Positions 1 to 8,424 are shown, numbered from the stretch's first letter. The stretch: DNA of 64,000 nucleotides from Limnobacter litoralis (GCF_030160455.1 NZ_BSOJ01000012.1:1-64000), one strand, 5' to 3'. Translations and numbers: made by a program. The notes: generated from the letters alone by a model not told the origin.

Positions 1-1
1 T

Positions 2-130
2 GACGTGGAGCCCTTTGCCTATCTTCGAGCCGTGTTGGAACGAATTGCAGATCACCCGATTAACACTATTGAGAAGTTGCTGCCATGGCATCTGGACCTG
101 ACCAACGAAGCCCCGTCAAAGGCAGCGTAA
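2..130 (+). CDS. tnpC: IS66-family transposase (TnpC), C-terminal fragment
   Basis: Only the last 42 codons and the TAA stop at 128-130 are present; the gene starts upstream of the window. The peptide has the order DVEPFAYLR, then ERIADHP, then LLPWHLDLTN. This follows the conserved tail of IS66 transposases, where a 'VEPYAYLRDVL..LP.HP..RI..LLPHRW' type ending is usual. The DDE catalytic residues would lie in the missing part. It overlaps the next small reading frame by 46 bases in another frame. The assignment rests on the short tail plus the matching IS66 terminus downstream. Confidence 0.75.
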   Translation, partial: DVEPFAYLRAVLERIADHPINTIEKLLPWHLDLTNEAPSKAA

Positions 131-393
131 AAACCCTGACCAAATCCCACCCCCACATCGAGGCCATAGTGCACGGTGGGGGACAAATCATGATCGGCTC
201 AATCAAGCCCATACGCCACGCCGCCGTGGCTCACGATGGAAAAAAGACACTGGCAATGCTGCGCTGTAAAGCAGGCGAGTCTTTGGAGCAAATCCTGCAC
301 CGGTTGGAGCTTGCAATCGCACAGGCACAACTTGATGGCCAGTGTGTAGACGAACTCAACAACCCAGATTCAGACAAGACTTACAAGTTCTGA
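85..393 (+). CDS. Small IS66-associated protein of unknown function
   Basis: A 102-residue protein whose ATG lies inside the 3' end of the transposase gene, in a different frame, and whose stop falls just before the IS terminus. It therefore belongs to the element. It has no recognisable catalytic motif. The middle carries a glycine-rich HGGGQIMIGS segment, followed by a helix-rich LEQILHRLELAIAQAQ stretch and an acidic, asparagine-rich tail. I recall similar small proteins sitting directly after IS66 transposases in proteobacteria, but this is memory rather than a search. Function is unknown; a passenger or accessory protein of the IS is the simplest reading. Confidence 0.6.
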   Translation: MASGPDQRSPVKGSVKTLTKSHPHIEAIVHGGGQIMIGSIKPIRHAAVAHDGKKTLAMLRCKAGESLEQILHRLELAIAQAQLDGQCVDELNNPDSDKTYKF

Positions 394-410
394 TACATCA
401 CCGCAAGGCG

Positions 411-429
411 GTAATGGCGTGACGCTTAC
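411..429 (+). repeat. Right terminal inverted repeat of the IS66 element
   Basis: The terminus read inward is GTAAGCGTCACGCC followed by ATTACC, matching the GTAAGCG start typical of IS66-family ends. The exact inner limit cannot be fixed without the left end. The eight bases just outside, TCTGATAC at 430-437, are the predicted target-site duplicate. Confidence 0.7.
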
Positions 430-1296
430 TCTGATACACGTCATCTGCTGTCTTATCTTCTAAAGCCAGCACATAGCGACTATGAGAAGGTGCGACTTGT
501 CTACAGTTGGTTGATCTCGCATGTTGCGTATGCGCACGGCGCACATCTTGGTGACGATTTCTTTTCACGTGGAAGCTTGACTGGTTTGACGCATCAGGGC
601 TTGGCCTGTGATGGCTATGGCCTGATATTTCAGCGTCTGGCTGCTGAGGCTGGCCTTGAGGTCAAAGTAATCGAAGGTTTTGCAAGGGATGGAGAGAAGC
701 GTCCCGTTGCAAAACCAAATCACCTTTGGGACGCCGTGAAAGTCAACGGGAGCTGGTGGTTGGTTGATCCGACTTGGGCGGCTGGCAGTGTGAACGGGAG
801 TACATTCAAAAGCGACCCGGATGATTATTTCTTTTTGGCTCCGTTGGACGCTTTTTCCCTAAGCCATTTTGATTTTAAGGACGAGTTTGGTACTCAGCAA
901 CGTCTTGGGCTGTCATGGCGCGATTTTGAGGCCCTGCCCGCAGATGCCCCGGATCTCGTTTATGCCGGTTTTTCAGTTCGGCAAATCTTGAGCTATGTAG
1001 ATTCACACAAGCACCAAAATACAGTCAGAACATTTAATCAACCTGCCGGGCTGTTTGATGCCCACCTCATGCCACTTGGATCAACGGTTAATAGGTCGCA
1101 AAAGGTGCACTTTTCAATAGCCTCTGATTATTACTCGGATCTCGCAATTGTTCAGGGTAAACAATGGACTCCAATGACAAGAAACGGATCAAAATTTGAA
1201 ATCAATCCCGAATTGCGACCCGGCAATTTGATGATTATGGGGCGTCCAAAACACGGGAGCGAATACGAAGCACTGCTGGAATACTACGTCCAATAA
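430..1296 (+). pseudogene. Transglutaminase-like (KY-type) protein, 5' end lost to IS66 insertion
   Basis: The frame is open from the IS boundary at 430 through to the stop at 1296, and the peptide before the first usable start (GTG at 490) already reads as family sequence (YLLKPAHSDYEKV). The N-terminus has therefore been separated by the insertion. The core is a papain-like transglutaminase fold. Counted from the GTG at 490, Cys40 lies in GLACDGYG, His78 in NHLWDAV and Asp93 in LVDPTW, which form the expected Cys-His-Asp triad. The part after the core (about residues 150-268) resembles the extra domain of kyphoscoliosis-peptidase-type proteins. The proteins are usually exported; a signal peptide would have been in the lost part. 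Translation from the GTG at 490 could still give a shortened protein with the triad, so loss of function is inferred, not shown. Confidence 0.75.
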
Positions 1297-1306
1297 GTGG
1301 TGATGA

Positions 1307-2548
1307 CTATTCAAAAAATGCATTCACAATGGCCAGCCACGCTTTTACACCGATTGGCAGTATCTTGTCATTGAAGTCGTAACTGGGATTGTGGAGCATA
1401 CAAGGCCCCAAACCGTGACCTTGGTCACGATGCCCGCCGTGTCCATTTCCAATCCACAAGTATGCGCCGGGTTTCTGCATCAACATAAACGCAAAATCTT
1501 CTGCGCCCATTGTTGGCGGTAAATTGTCGTGGACGCACTTTGTCTCGGGTAGCCTTTCTATTGCTGCCTTTGCAAGCTTTGACATCTCTGGCGTGTTGAT
1601 TGTGGGCGGGTATGAACGTTGAAACTCAAAGTCTGCCGATGCTCCAAACGCTCGGCAAATCTGATCGGTCAGTTGTTTGAGTTGCGACTCAATCAAGTCG
1701 AGTGCTTCCAGGCTGAAAGTACGCACAGTTCCTTTCAACACGGCGCGGTCGGGAATTACATTAATCGCCTCGCCAGCGTGTATTTGCGTGACTGACACCA
1801 CTGCGGGTTCAACGGGCTTGACTGTCCTGCTTACGATGGTTTGGAACGCTTGAATGAGTTGTGCGGCAATGACAACCGGATCAATACCAAGGTCGGGCAT
1901 GGCGGCATGTGCGCCTTTGGCCCTGATGTGGATTGCAAATTCATTGCTGGACGCCATGACAGGACCTGGATGAGCTGCAAATTCACCTTCCGCAAGTCCA
2001 GGCCAATTGTGCATGGCGAAGACGGCGTCAACAGGATAACGCTCAAACAATCCGTCCTTGATCATTTGTTCCGCACCCGCCCCACCTTCCTCGGCGGGTT
2101 GGAAGATCAGCACCACTTCACCGCTGAAGTCCCGATTCTCGGCAAGTTCCTGTGCAGCACCGAGCAACATGGCCACATGACCGTCGTGGCCGCAGGCGTG
2201 CATTTTTCCTTCGCTTTGCGATCGGTGATCGAATTGGTTGTGTTCCTGGATAGGCAGGGCGTCCATGTCCGCCCTGAGGCCGATTCGCTTGACTGGATTG
2301 CCTGCTGGTCTCGACCCCCTTAGTACGCCGACCACACCTGTTTTACCCAGTCCTTCCTCGACCCGGTAGCCCAATTCCTTCAGTCGGTTGGCCACCAGGC
2401 TTGCCGTGCGATGCTCTTCGAATCGCAATTCAGGATGGGCGTGGATGTCTCGGCGGGTTTTAACCCAAGTCTCAATTTTTTCAGGATTCACAGCTACACT
2501 TTGTCTGATTTGATGCTCAAGCTTTAGGATCGCAGTTTTTTGTTGCAT
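1307..2548 (-). CDS. M20-family metallo-amidohydrolase (hippurate/N-acyl-amino-acid hydrolase type)
   Basis: This protein of 413 residues should remove an acyl group from an N-acyl amino acid or related amide in the cytoplasm; the substrate cannot be read from the sequence. Family landmarks are in order: HPEL near residue 38, RADMDALP near 92, HACGHDGH with Cys119 and His121 as metal ligands, Glu153-Glu154 in PAEEGGAG, His180 in MHNWPG, and GAEDFAF near the C-terminus. This is the layout of the AbgB/hippuricase branch of M20 with its Cys ligand. I chose the ATG at 2548 because the 18 codons before it are not family-like and would run into the divergent gene that starts 32 bases away. An indole-3-acetyl-amino-acid hydrolase role is an equally possible member of this branch. 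Confidence 0.85.
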   Translation of the reverse strand: MQQKTAILKLEHQIRQSVAVNPEKIETWVKTRRDIHAHPELRFEEHRTASLVANRLKELGYRVEEGLGKTGVVGVLRGSRPAGNPVKRIGLRADMDALPIQEHNQFDHRSQSEGKMHACGHDGHVAMLLGAAQELAENRDFSGEVVLIFQPAEEGGAGAEQMIKDGLFERYPVDAVFAMHNWPGLAEGEFAAHPGPVMASSNEFAIHIRAKGAHAAMPDLGIDPVVIAAQLIQAFQTIVSRTVKPVEPAVVSVTQIHAGEAINVIPDRAVLKGTVRTFSLEALDLIESQLKQLTDQICRAFGASADFEFQRSYPPTINTPEMSKLAKAAIERLPETKCVHDNLPPTMGAEDFAFMLMQKPGAYLWIGNGHGGHRDQGHGLGPCMLHNPSYDFNDKILPIGVKAWLAIVNAFFE

Positions 2549-2580
2549 CCGCAATCCGTGCTGTCGTACAGGGGGTTTTG

Positions 2581-3675
2581 ATGTCCAGTTTTTTTCGAAC
2601 ATGCATTGGGATTGTGACTGCTGTCGTGCTGTCGGGCTGTTCGACTACGTCTTATTTCTGGCAGGCGGCGACTGGTCATTTGAAAATTTTGTCTGAAGCG
2701 AGAAACATTGACGAAGTGATTGACGCGTCTGCAACTGACCCCACGCTGCGAGAGAAACTGGAGTATGTCAAAGACATTCGAGCTTTTTCGGTGAAAGCCC
2801 TTGGATTGCCAGACAATGGCAGCTACAAAAAATTTGCGGATTTGCATCGACGTTTTGCGGTTTGGAACGTGGTGGCCGCGCCGGTGGACAGCCTGGAGTT
2901 GAAAAAATGGTGTTTTCCTTTTACGGGTTGTGTCTCATACAAGGGCTTTTATGACAAGGCCATGGCGGAATCTCTTGTGGAGAGCTTGCGCAAATCTGGA
3001 ATGGATGTTGCGCTAATGGGGGTGCCTGCCTATTCAACGCTCGGATACACCAATGATCCAGTGCTCAGTACATTTATTCGCTACCCTCCTGGAGAATTGG
3101 CTCGTCTGATTTTTCACGAATTGGCGCATCAAGAGGTATATGTCTCCGGGGACACCACATTCAATGAAAGTTTTGCAACCGCAGTTGAAGAGTTGGGTGT
3201 GGCTCAGTGGCTTGACCAACCCGGCAAAGCGGCGTTGAAGTCACAGTATCTGGAGTTCGATGCACGCCGAAAGGCGTTTCAAGACTTGATCAAGCAGGCA
3301 AGGATTGACCTAAAGACTATCTACAACGATGAGCATTTGTCAGAATCTGCCAAGTTGATTGAAAAGGCGGCAAGAATCGAGAGATTGAAGGGCGATTATG
3401 AAAGGCTTAAAGCGACAGCTTGGCATGGCTGGTCTGGTTATGATCTTTATTTTGGGTCTGATTTAAACAATGCAAAGCTGGGGGTTTCGGGCCTTTACAA
3501 CGACGACGTTGCGGCTTTCAAGGCCCTGTTTGACCGATGTGGTCATCAATATCCACGCTTTTACCAGGCTGTCAAAAGAATTGGAGATTTGTCGGATTCT
3601 GCCAGAAAGCGGGCCATTGACTCATTGGTTAGCCACCTGCCCTTGTCTCCAGAATTGGAATGCGGGAAGGCGTGA
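2581..3675 (+). CDS. Predicted lipoprotein aminopeptidase (PF10023 type)
   Basis: A 364-residue exported lipoprotein. The N-terminus is a short signal peptide with a lipobox, LSGC, placing the lipidated cysteine at residue 20. The segment after it, YFWQAATGHLKIL, is characteristic of the proteobacterial 'predicted aminopeptidase' family (COG4324). A zinc-peptidase motif HELAH lies at residues 179-183, followed by NESFATAVEE, which supplies the likely third ligand. The C-terminal part is long-helical. The ATG at 2581 is preferred to the TTG just before it, with a GGGGG ribosome site at 2571-2575. The gene is divergent from the M20 hydrolase and nearly abuts the convergent amidotransferase gene. 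The true substrate is not known for the family. Confidence 0.82.
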   Translation: MSSFFRTCIGIVTAVVLSGCSTTSYFWQAATGHLKILSEARNIDEVIDASATDPTLREKLEYVKDIRAFSVKALGLPDNGSYKKFADLHRRFAVWNVVAAPVDSLELKKWCFPFTGCVSYKGFYDKAMAESLVESLRKSGMDVALMGVPAYSTLGYTNDPVLSTFIRYPPGELARLIFHELAHQEVYVSGDTTFNESFATAVEELGVAQWLDQPGKAALKSQYLEFDARRKAFQDLIKQARIDLKTIYNDEHLSESAKLIEKAARIERLKGDYERLKATAWHGWSGYDLYFGSDLNNAKLGVSGLYNDDVAAFKALFDRCGHQYPRFYQAVKRIGDLSDSARKRAIDSLVSHLPLSPELECGKA

Positions 3676-3681
3676 CTGCAA

Positions 3682-4470
3682 TTATGCAAACTCACTCACG
3701 GGTTGACCGTCCTGAAACATCAGAAAGGATTGCGGCTGAAAGGCAGTCCACACTTCGTCGTCGGTCAAAGCGGTTGTGGCAATCACGGCGACCCGATCGT
3801 TTTGGGTGGTGACTTGACCGAAGTCGACCTGCAGGTCGCAGTCCACCAAGTGGGCTGTTTTGAAAGGGTGCTGCCTGACGATGTACTCCAGCTTGGTCGA
3901 ACAGTAAGCGAACAAGGCTTCGCCGTTGCTGATCAGCATGTTGAAGGTGCCGTAAGCAGCGATCTCGCCCGAGATTTTTTTCAGGATCTGTCCGATTTCT
4001 TGTGGCTTCGGGGCCTGGCCTTTGGGTCGGGTGCCAAAGGTCTGTTTCAGGGTTTGCAAAAGCAGACAAAAAGCCTGTTCGCTGTCGGTGTCGCCTATGG
4101 GTAGAAAGTCGCCGGTCAGGCTGGGTGTAAAATTCTTTAGATCGCCATTGTGGGCGAACACCCAGGTTTGCCCCCACAGTTCTCGGGTGAATGGATGGCA
4201 ATTTTGGAGTTTGACTTCGCCAATGGTCGCCTTGCGGATGTGTGAAATGACGTTGCAGGATCGAATCGGATACTGCCGAATAAACTCCGCAATTTGGGAG
4301 TCTGAGGCAGGTCGGTGATCAATGAAACAGCGTGCGGCAGGCCCCTCGAAAAACGCGATGCCCCAACCGTCCGCATGTTCATCGGTCAAGCCGCCCCGTT
4401 TCGTAAATCCTTCGAACGAGAATTGAATGTCGGTTGGCGTATTGCAGTTCATTCCAAGCAATTGGCACAT
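3682..4470 (-). CDS. Class II glutamine amidotransferase, YafJ type
   Basis: A 262-residue single-domain Ntn-type amidotransferase. The start MCQLLGMN places the nucleophile Cys at position 2, exposed after removal of Met1. Further family features are the HADGWGIAFF segment, SHIRKATIG, and FAHNGDL, which form the glutamine pocket. Proteins of this size lack a synthase domain, so they are glutaminase-like enzymes of unsettled substrate; related family members include the EgtC-type hydrolases. Nothing nearby suggests ergothioneine synthesis. The gene stands alone, convergent with the lipoprotein gene with 6 bases between stops. Confidence 0.88.
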   Translation of the reverse strand: MCQLLGMNCNTPTDIQFSFEGFTKRGGLTDEHADGWGIAFFEGPAARCFIDHRPASDSQIAEFIRQYPIRSCNVISHIRKATIGEVKLQNCHPFTRELWGQTWVFAHNGDLKNFTPSLTGDFLPIGDTDSEQAFCLLLQTLKQTFGTRPKGQAPKPQEIGQILKKISGEIAAYGTFNMLISNGEALFAYCSTKLEYIVRQHPFKTAHLVDCDLQVDFGQVTTQNDRVAVIATTALTDDEVWTAFQPQSFLMFQDGQPVSEFA

Positions 4471-4519
4471 GGTTTAATGACGACTTGAATAATCAAGCAA
4501 TGATTTTAAGAGACTTTTG

Positions 4520-5878
4520 ATGAATGGCAACCCCGAATTTTTTGAACGATTGTTGACTGAGGCCTTTGAAGTCGGGGTCAATGCCGCGAAGCCTTTGATG
4601 GGTGTTCAGCAGTGCTGGCAAGGCGAGATTCGACAGTGGCTGGATACAGTGGCGCCTGAACGGAAGGCGGTCTGGGTGTACGGTGCGGGCAAGGCGGCTG
4701 CTTCCATGGCAAGTGCGTTGGAGTTTGCCAGTTCAGATGCCGAGCAGCTGAAAGGATTTGTCGTTACCCGTCGAGGTCATGAAGTACCCACACGTTGCAT
4801 CGAGGTTGTTCAGGCCGCTCACCCGGTTCCAGACGAGGAGGGGCAGAGGGCGGCCTTGCGTTTGATTCGGGAATTGTCTGCGGTGCCCCAGGGGGATGCG
4901 GTTATCGCACTGGTTTCGGGTGGCGGCTCCAGTTTGTTGAGTGTGACGGTGCCTTCGATTCCATTTTTGGACCTGCAGCAGCTTAACCGGGCTTTGCTGG
5001 CCAGTGGTGCTCCCATTCAGGAAATGAATGTGGTGCGCAAGCATGTGACCCGCAGTTTGGGGGGGCAGCTTGCGGCGTGTTGTAGCGTGCCGGTGTTTCA
5101 GTTGCTTATTTCGGATGTGCCGGGGGATGCGCCTGAGTTCATCGCGTCTGGGCCTTTTGTGGCCGATGACAGTACGTTTCGCGACGCCATGGATGTGCTG
5201 GATCGGTGGGAAATTTCAGCCCCTCAGTCCGTGATTTCACATCTGGAAGCGGGTATTCGGGGTGATGTGCCTGAAACGCCGGGGCGCGACTCTGCTGTGT
5301 TCAAACAGGTGAGCACCAGGCTGCTTGCCAGCAATGCGCTGACTCTGGATGCGGTTGCTTTGTATTTGCAGAATGCGGGCTACACCGTCTTGAGCTTGGG
5401 TGATTCGATTGAGGGAGAGTCCAGAGATGTGGCGGGTGTGACCGCCGCCATGGTGGCGCAGATTGCGCAGGGCAGGCCCAATTGGCCCAGGCTACCTGTG
5501 GCTTTAATCAGCGGTGGGGAGTGCACGGTGACCCTGACTGAAAAAGATCTGGAAAGCGCCAAGGGTGGCCGCAACTCCGAGTTCCTGCTTGCGCTGTTTC
5601 ATGCCCTGGGTTCAATGGAGATTCCGTGTTCCGTTTCTGCGCTGGCAGCAGACACCGATGGCATCGACGGGGTCGGTGGGCATGCGGGTGCGCTGCTTTT
5701 GCCAGGTGACCTTGATCGGGCGGCTACCTTGGGTTTATCAACGAAGCGACATCTGGACCAACACAACAGTTACGATTTTTTTGATGCCATGGGCCGTCTG
5801 CTGATGACAGGCCCCACGACGACGAATGTGAACGATCTCAGGATCGTTTTGATAGGACAACCCGCAGAAGCGGTTTAG
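4520..5878 (+). CDS. Glycerate 2-kinase, MOFRL family (hydroxypyruvate/glycerate pathway)
   Basis: A protein of 452 residues matching the GckA/TtuD family. These enzymes phosphorylate D-glycerate at position 2 with ATP in glyoxylate and tartrate breakdown; older annotations call them hydroxypyruvate reductase. Visible features: GAGKAAASMA near residue 56, VSGGGSSLL near 133, GAPIQEMNVVRKHVT near 165, and a C-terminal MOFRL domain with ISGGECTVTL and GGRNSEFLLAL. The ATG at 4520 follows a TTG in the same frame; AAGAGA upstream is a modest ribosome site. It lies 20 bases before pyrC and may be co-transcribed with it, though no metabolic link is evident. Exact substrate is inferred. Confidence 0.85.
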   Translation: MNGNPEFFERLLTEAFEVGVNAAKPLMGVQQCWQGEIRQWLDTVAPERKAVWVYGAGKAAASMASALEFASSDAEQLKGFVVTRRGHEVPTRCIEVVQAAHPVPDEEGQRAALRLIRELSAVPQGDAVIALVSGGGSSLLSVTVPSIPFLDLQQLNRALLASGAPIQEMNVVRKHVTRSLGGQLAACCSVPVFQLLISDVPGDAPEFIASGPFVADDSTFRDAMDVLDRWEISAPQSVISHLEAGIRGDVPETPGRDSAVFKQVSTRLLASNALTLDAVALYLQNAGYTVLSLGDSIEGESRDVAGVTAAMVAQIAQGRPNWPRLPVALISGGECTVTLTEKDLESAKGGRNSEFLLALFHALGSMEIPCSVSALAADTDGIDGVGGHAGALLLPGDLDRAATLGLSTKRHLDQHNSYDFFDAMGRLLMTGPTTTNVNDLRIVLIGQPAEAV

Positions 5879-5898
5879 ATGGACACGGAATACGAAGA

Positions 5899-7026
5899 AT
5901 GAGCAACTTGAGTCAGTTTTCAATTCGAACACCGGATGATTTGCACTTGCACCTGCGCGATGGCGAGGTGCTGGATTTTGTGGTGCCAGCGACCGCGCGG
6001 CGATTCAGGCGGGCCATTGTCATGCCGAATCTGAAACCACCAGTGACCACCGTGGATCAGGCCGGGGCTTATCGACAGCGTGTTTTGGATGCGGTGCAGC
6101 GGGCGTGTTTGTCTGGGAGTTATGAGGCCAGCGATTGCGACATCATGCAGCATTTTGAGCCATTGATGGTGTTGTATCTCACGGGCTCCACGGTGGTGTC
6201 TGAAATCGAGAAGGCCAGCGCGAGCGGGTTTGTCCATGCTGTGAAGTTGTATCCGGCGGGTGCTACAACCAATTCAGATGCGGGTGTGTCGGATTTGCTG
6301 GGGCAGTGTGGGTCGGTGCTGGCAGCGATGGAAGCCTGTGGATTGCCATTGCTGGTGCATGGTGAGGTCACCGACCCGGAGGTGGATGTGTTTGATCGGG
6401 AGGCCCAGTTCGTTGAAAGGGTGATGAAGCCGCTTCGTGACCGGTTTCCAGCGCTGCGGGTTGTGTTTGAGCACATCACGACACGACAGGCGGCCGATTT
6501 TGTGACGACCCATTGCACGCTGGATGCTCAGGGACGACCTTTGCTGGCTGCGACCATTACGCCTCAGCACCTGCTGTATAACCGCAATGCCCTGTTTAAA
6601 GGGGGGCTGCAGCCGCACTGGTATTGTTTGCCTGTGTTAAAGCGTGAAGAGCATCGGGCAGCCCTGGCAAGTGCGGCCACCAGTGGCTTGCCGCAGTTTT
6701 TCCTGGGCACGGACAGCGCACCGCATGCCCGACATTTGAAAGAGATGGCTTGTGGATGCGCTGGTTGTTATTCCGCGCCCTATGCGCTTGAGATGTACGC
6801 CGAGGCCTTCGAGATGGCATCTGGACAGATTGATGTCAAGCAGTTTGAGGCCTTTTGTAGTGAGAACGGTGCCCGGTTTTATGGCTTGCCTTTGAACACA
6901 GGCGCTGTGTTTTTCGAACGCAAGCCCTGCACGATTGAGCCGCTGCTGCCGTTTGCGGCTGATTCCGGCATTGTGCCCTTTCGATCCGGTGAGACCCTGC
7001 AGTGGACAGTCCGAACCAAGGCTTGA
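5899..7026 (+). CDS. pyrC: Dihydroorotase
   Basis: Cyclises N-carbamoyl-L-aspartate to L-dihydroorotate, the third step of pyrimidine synthesis. It is a class II, E. coli PyrC-type enzyme of 375 residues, slightly longer than the usual 345-350. The metal site is readable: His16 and His18 in DDLHLHLR, Lys116 in AVKLYPAG (the lysine that is carboxylated to bridge the two zincs), His in LVHGEV and in FEHITT, and Asp in LGTDSAPH near the C-terminal third. The last 25 bases overlap the following DUF3025 gene, so the two are probably translated from one message. Confidence 0.94.
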   Translation: MSNLSQFSIRTPDDLHLHLRDGEVLDFVVPATARRFRRAIVMPNLKPPVTTVDQAGAYRQRVLDAVQRACLSGSYEASDCDIMQHFEPLMVLYLTGSTVVSEIEKASASGFVHAVKLYPAGATTNSDAGVSDLLGQCGSVLAAMEACGLPLLVHGEVTDPEVDVFDREAQFVERVMKPLRDRFPALRVVFEHITTRQAADFVTTHCTLDAQGRPLLAATITPQHLLYNRNALFKGGLQPHWYCLPVLKREEHRAALASAATSGLPQFFLGTDSAPHARHLKEMACGCAGCYSAPYALEMYAEAFEMASGQIDVKQFEAFCSENGARFYGLPLNTGAVFFERKPCTIEPLLPFAADSGIVPFRSGETLQWTVRTKA

Positions 7027-7775
7027 GGATTGCACCCTGGTTGCTGGGTTTTGATGACGCTCGTGCGATGTACCTTGAGCAGCCTCAGTCAACGGGCTGG
7101 GTGGCCCGGCAGATGAATGAGTTGGCCGATTCATTGGGGCAGTCGGTTCGTTTTGAGTATTCTCAGGATTCCTTGGGCGCCCTGGATTACGAGAAGTGCG
7201 TTGCATCAGGCAGGATTCCAACGCGCGATTGCGCACACGACTGGTACAACGCCTGGGTCTGGCTGCGCTACCCTGCGTTTAAGCGGGCTTTGAATTTGAG
7301 ACACATGGCAGAGGCGGGAAAGCCTGCTGGTGCGAACGGACGAAACCGGTGCCGCGATGCAATGACCCTGTTTGATGAAAATGGACTGCTGTTGTTGACG
7401 CATCGGTCGGAGTTGATTGGGGCACTTCACGCGTTTGACTGGAAGGCCCTGTTTTGCGACATGCGGCCTTGGTGGTTTGGTGATGTGCGGGTTGTGGTGG
7501 TTGGCCATGGGTTGTTGGAGGCGCTGCATCGGCCTTACAAAGGTTTGTGCGCCAAGGTGCGTTGCGTGTTGCTTGATCCGGTGGCTAACCAAGTACGGAC
7601 CGACGATGAGAGGCTGTGCATTGAGGTTGAATCTTTGCGCACACCCGCCGAATTGTTGCCGCTGCCTGTCATGGGAATTCCGGGTTGGTTCAGTGAATCA
7701 GCTGCCCCTGGGTTTTACGACGATCCCCGAGTTTTTCGTTCAAAGCCAACACGCCGCATCGAAAGTCGGGATTGA
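7002..7775 (+). CDS. DUF3025 domain protein
   Basis: A 257-residue soluble protein of the DUF3025 family (PF11227), which is widespread in beta- and gammaproteobacteria and has no known function. Family-like features are IPTRDCAHDWYNAWVWLRYP around residues 67-86, ALNLRHM, a run RNRCRDAMTLFDENG, and a C-terminal LPVMGIPGW followed by FYDDPRVFR. The start is a GTG at 7002 inside the end of pyrC. No signal peptide or membrane segment is visible. The coupling to pyrC is positional only. Confidence 0.78.
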   Translation: MDSPNQGLRIAPWLLGFDDARAMYLEQPQSTGWVARQMNELADSLGQSVRFEYSQDSLGALDYEKCVASGRIPTRDCAHDWYNAWVWLRYPAFKRALNLRHMAEAGKPAGANGRNRCRDAMTLFDENGLLLLTHRSELIGALHAFDWKALFCDMRPWWFGDVRVVVVGHGLLEALHRPYKGLCAKVRCVLLDPVANQVRTDDERLCIEVESLRTPAELLPLPVMGIPGWFSESAAPGFYDDPRVFRSKPTRRIESRD

Positions 7776-7778
7776 TCC

Positions 7779-7807
7779 TTGGCGTTTCAAAGTCTCCGAG
7801 ATACACT
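7779..7807 (+). promoter_or_regulatory. Probable sigma-70 promoter of rnpB
   Basis: TTGGCG at 7779-7784 and TACACT at 7802-7807 are separated by 17 bases and each match the consensus at four of six positions. The predicted start of transcription, near 7814, falls almost exactly at the 5' end of the RNase P RNA, which supports the call. Confidence 0.55.
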
Positions 7808-7815
7808 GCCGGTGA

Positions 7816-8225
7816 GAAGTGCGTCAGGCAATCGCTGTTTCGGTTTTATCCGGAAGAGAGGAAAGTCTGGACTCCAGGAGCAAAGATGCTGGCTAACGGC
7901 CAGGCGCTATAAGTCTTTACAGACCCAAGGCGACGGAAAGTGCAACAGAAAACAAACCGCCGATGGTTCACCGCAAGGTGAGTACAGGCAAGGGCGAACC
8001 GGTGGTGTAAGAGACCACCGCAGTGTTGGTGACAACGCTGGCTAGGTAAACCCCATCTGGAGCAACATCAAATAGGCACGCCTGCACCCTTTGTTGAGGT
8101 GCACCAGAGCTCCCTGTGCGTGTGGGTAGATGGCTTGAGCGACTCAGTAATGGGTCGCCTAGAGGAATGATTGCCACTGCGGTGTTTCACCAAGGTACAG
8201 AATCCGGCTTATCGACGCGCTTTTC
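7816..8225 (+). ncRNA. rnpB: RNase P RNA, bacterial class A
   Basis: The catalytic RNA that trims tRNA 5' leaders. The conserved core is easily seen: GAGGAAAGTC near 7858, the ACAGAAAACAAACCGCC stretch near 7943, AGGTAAACCCCA near 8045, AAATAGGCA, and CCGGCTTATCG near the 3' end. The closing helix P1 forms between GTGCGTC at 7819-7825 and GACGCGC at 8214-8220, extended by A-T pairs on the outside; this defines the ends to within a few bases. The length of about 410 nt is normal for betaproteobacteria. It lies between the DUF3025 gene and mraZ on the same strand. Short reading frames predicted through it are spurious. Confidence 0.95.
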
Positions 8226-8395
8226 AAACCCCCTTACCTTGATCCCCAGCCTTAAAATTCCCAGATTTTCATTTCTTCACAATTTACTTTCAAAGTGCAT
8301 TCTAGTGCATTCTTTTTTTTCAATTTTTCTCACAAAATTTATCTCGATTAACGCGCTAAGTATTTGGTCTTAAAGCGCTTTTTCTCAAACCCCCA

Positions 8396-8424
8396 TTGAC
8401 CCCGCATTTCATAATGCGTAAAGT
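8396..8424 (+). promoter_or_regulatory. Candidate promoter of the mraZ/dcw operon
   Basis: TTGACC (8396-8401, five of six to consensus) and TAAAGT (8419-8424, four of six) are separated by 17 bases. The predicted transcript start, about 8431, lies inside the MraZ repeats, which is the position expected for autorepression. The region between rnpB and this promoter (8226-8395) is AT-rich with T-runs and no gene that I can see. Confidence 0.5.

Larger units (their letters stand above)
1..429 (+). mobile_element. Right end of an IS66-family insertion sequence (partial)
   Basis: The window opens inside an insertion sequence. What is visible is the last 42 codons of a transposase with the typical IS66 TnpC ending, a small overlapping reading frame, and a right terminus that ends in GACGCTTAC at 421-429. 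IS66 ends normally begin GTAAGCG when read inward, which is what this terminus shows on the opposite strand. Immediately outside, at 430, an unrelated reading frame starts in mid-protein, as expected for an insertion into a gene. The left end lies outside the window, so the 8-bp target duplication usual for the family cannot be verified. Confidence 0.8.

Noticed and set aside
1841-2323. 160-codon frame on the + strand inside the M20 hydrolase gene
   Set aside because: Entirely antisense to a well-conserved enzyme gene with all its motifs; no ribosome site and no family likeness.
7779-8045. 88-codon frame over the RNase P RNA
   Set aside because: It runs through the conserved RNA core; composition follows the RNA, not a protein.
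8116-8373. 85-codon frame across the rnpB 3' end and the AT-rich gap
   Set aside because: Phe/Ser/Leu-rich translation of T-rich DNA with no ribosome site.
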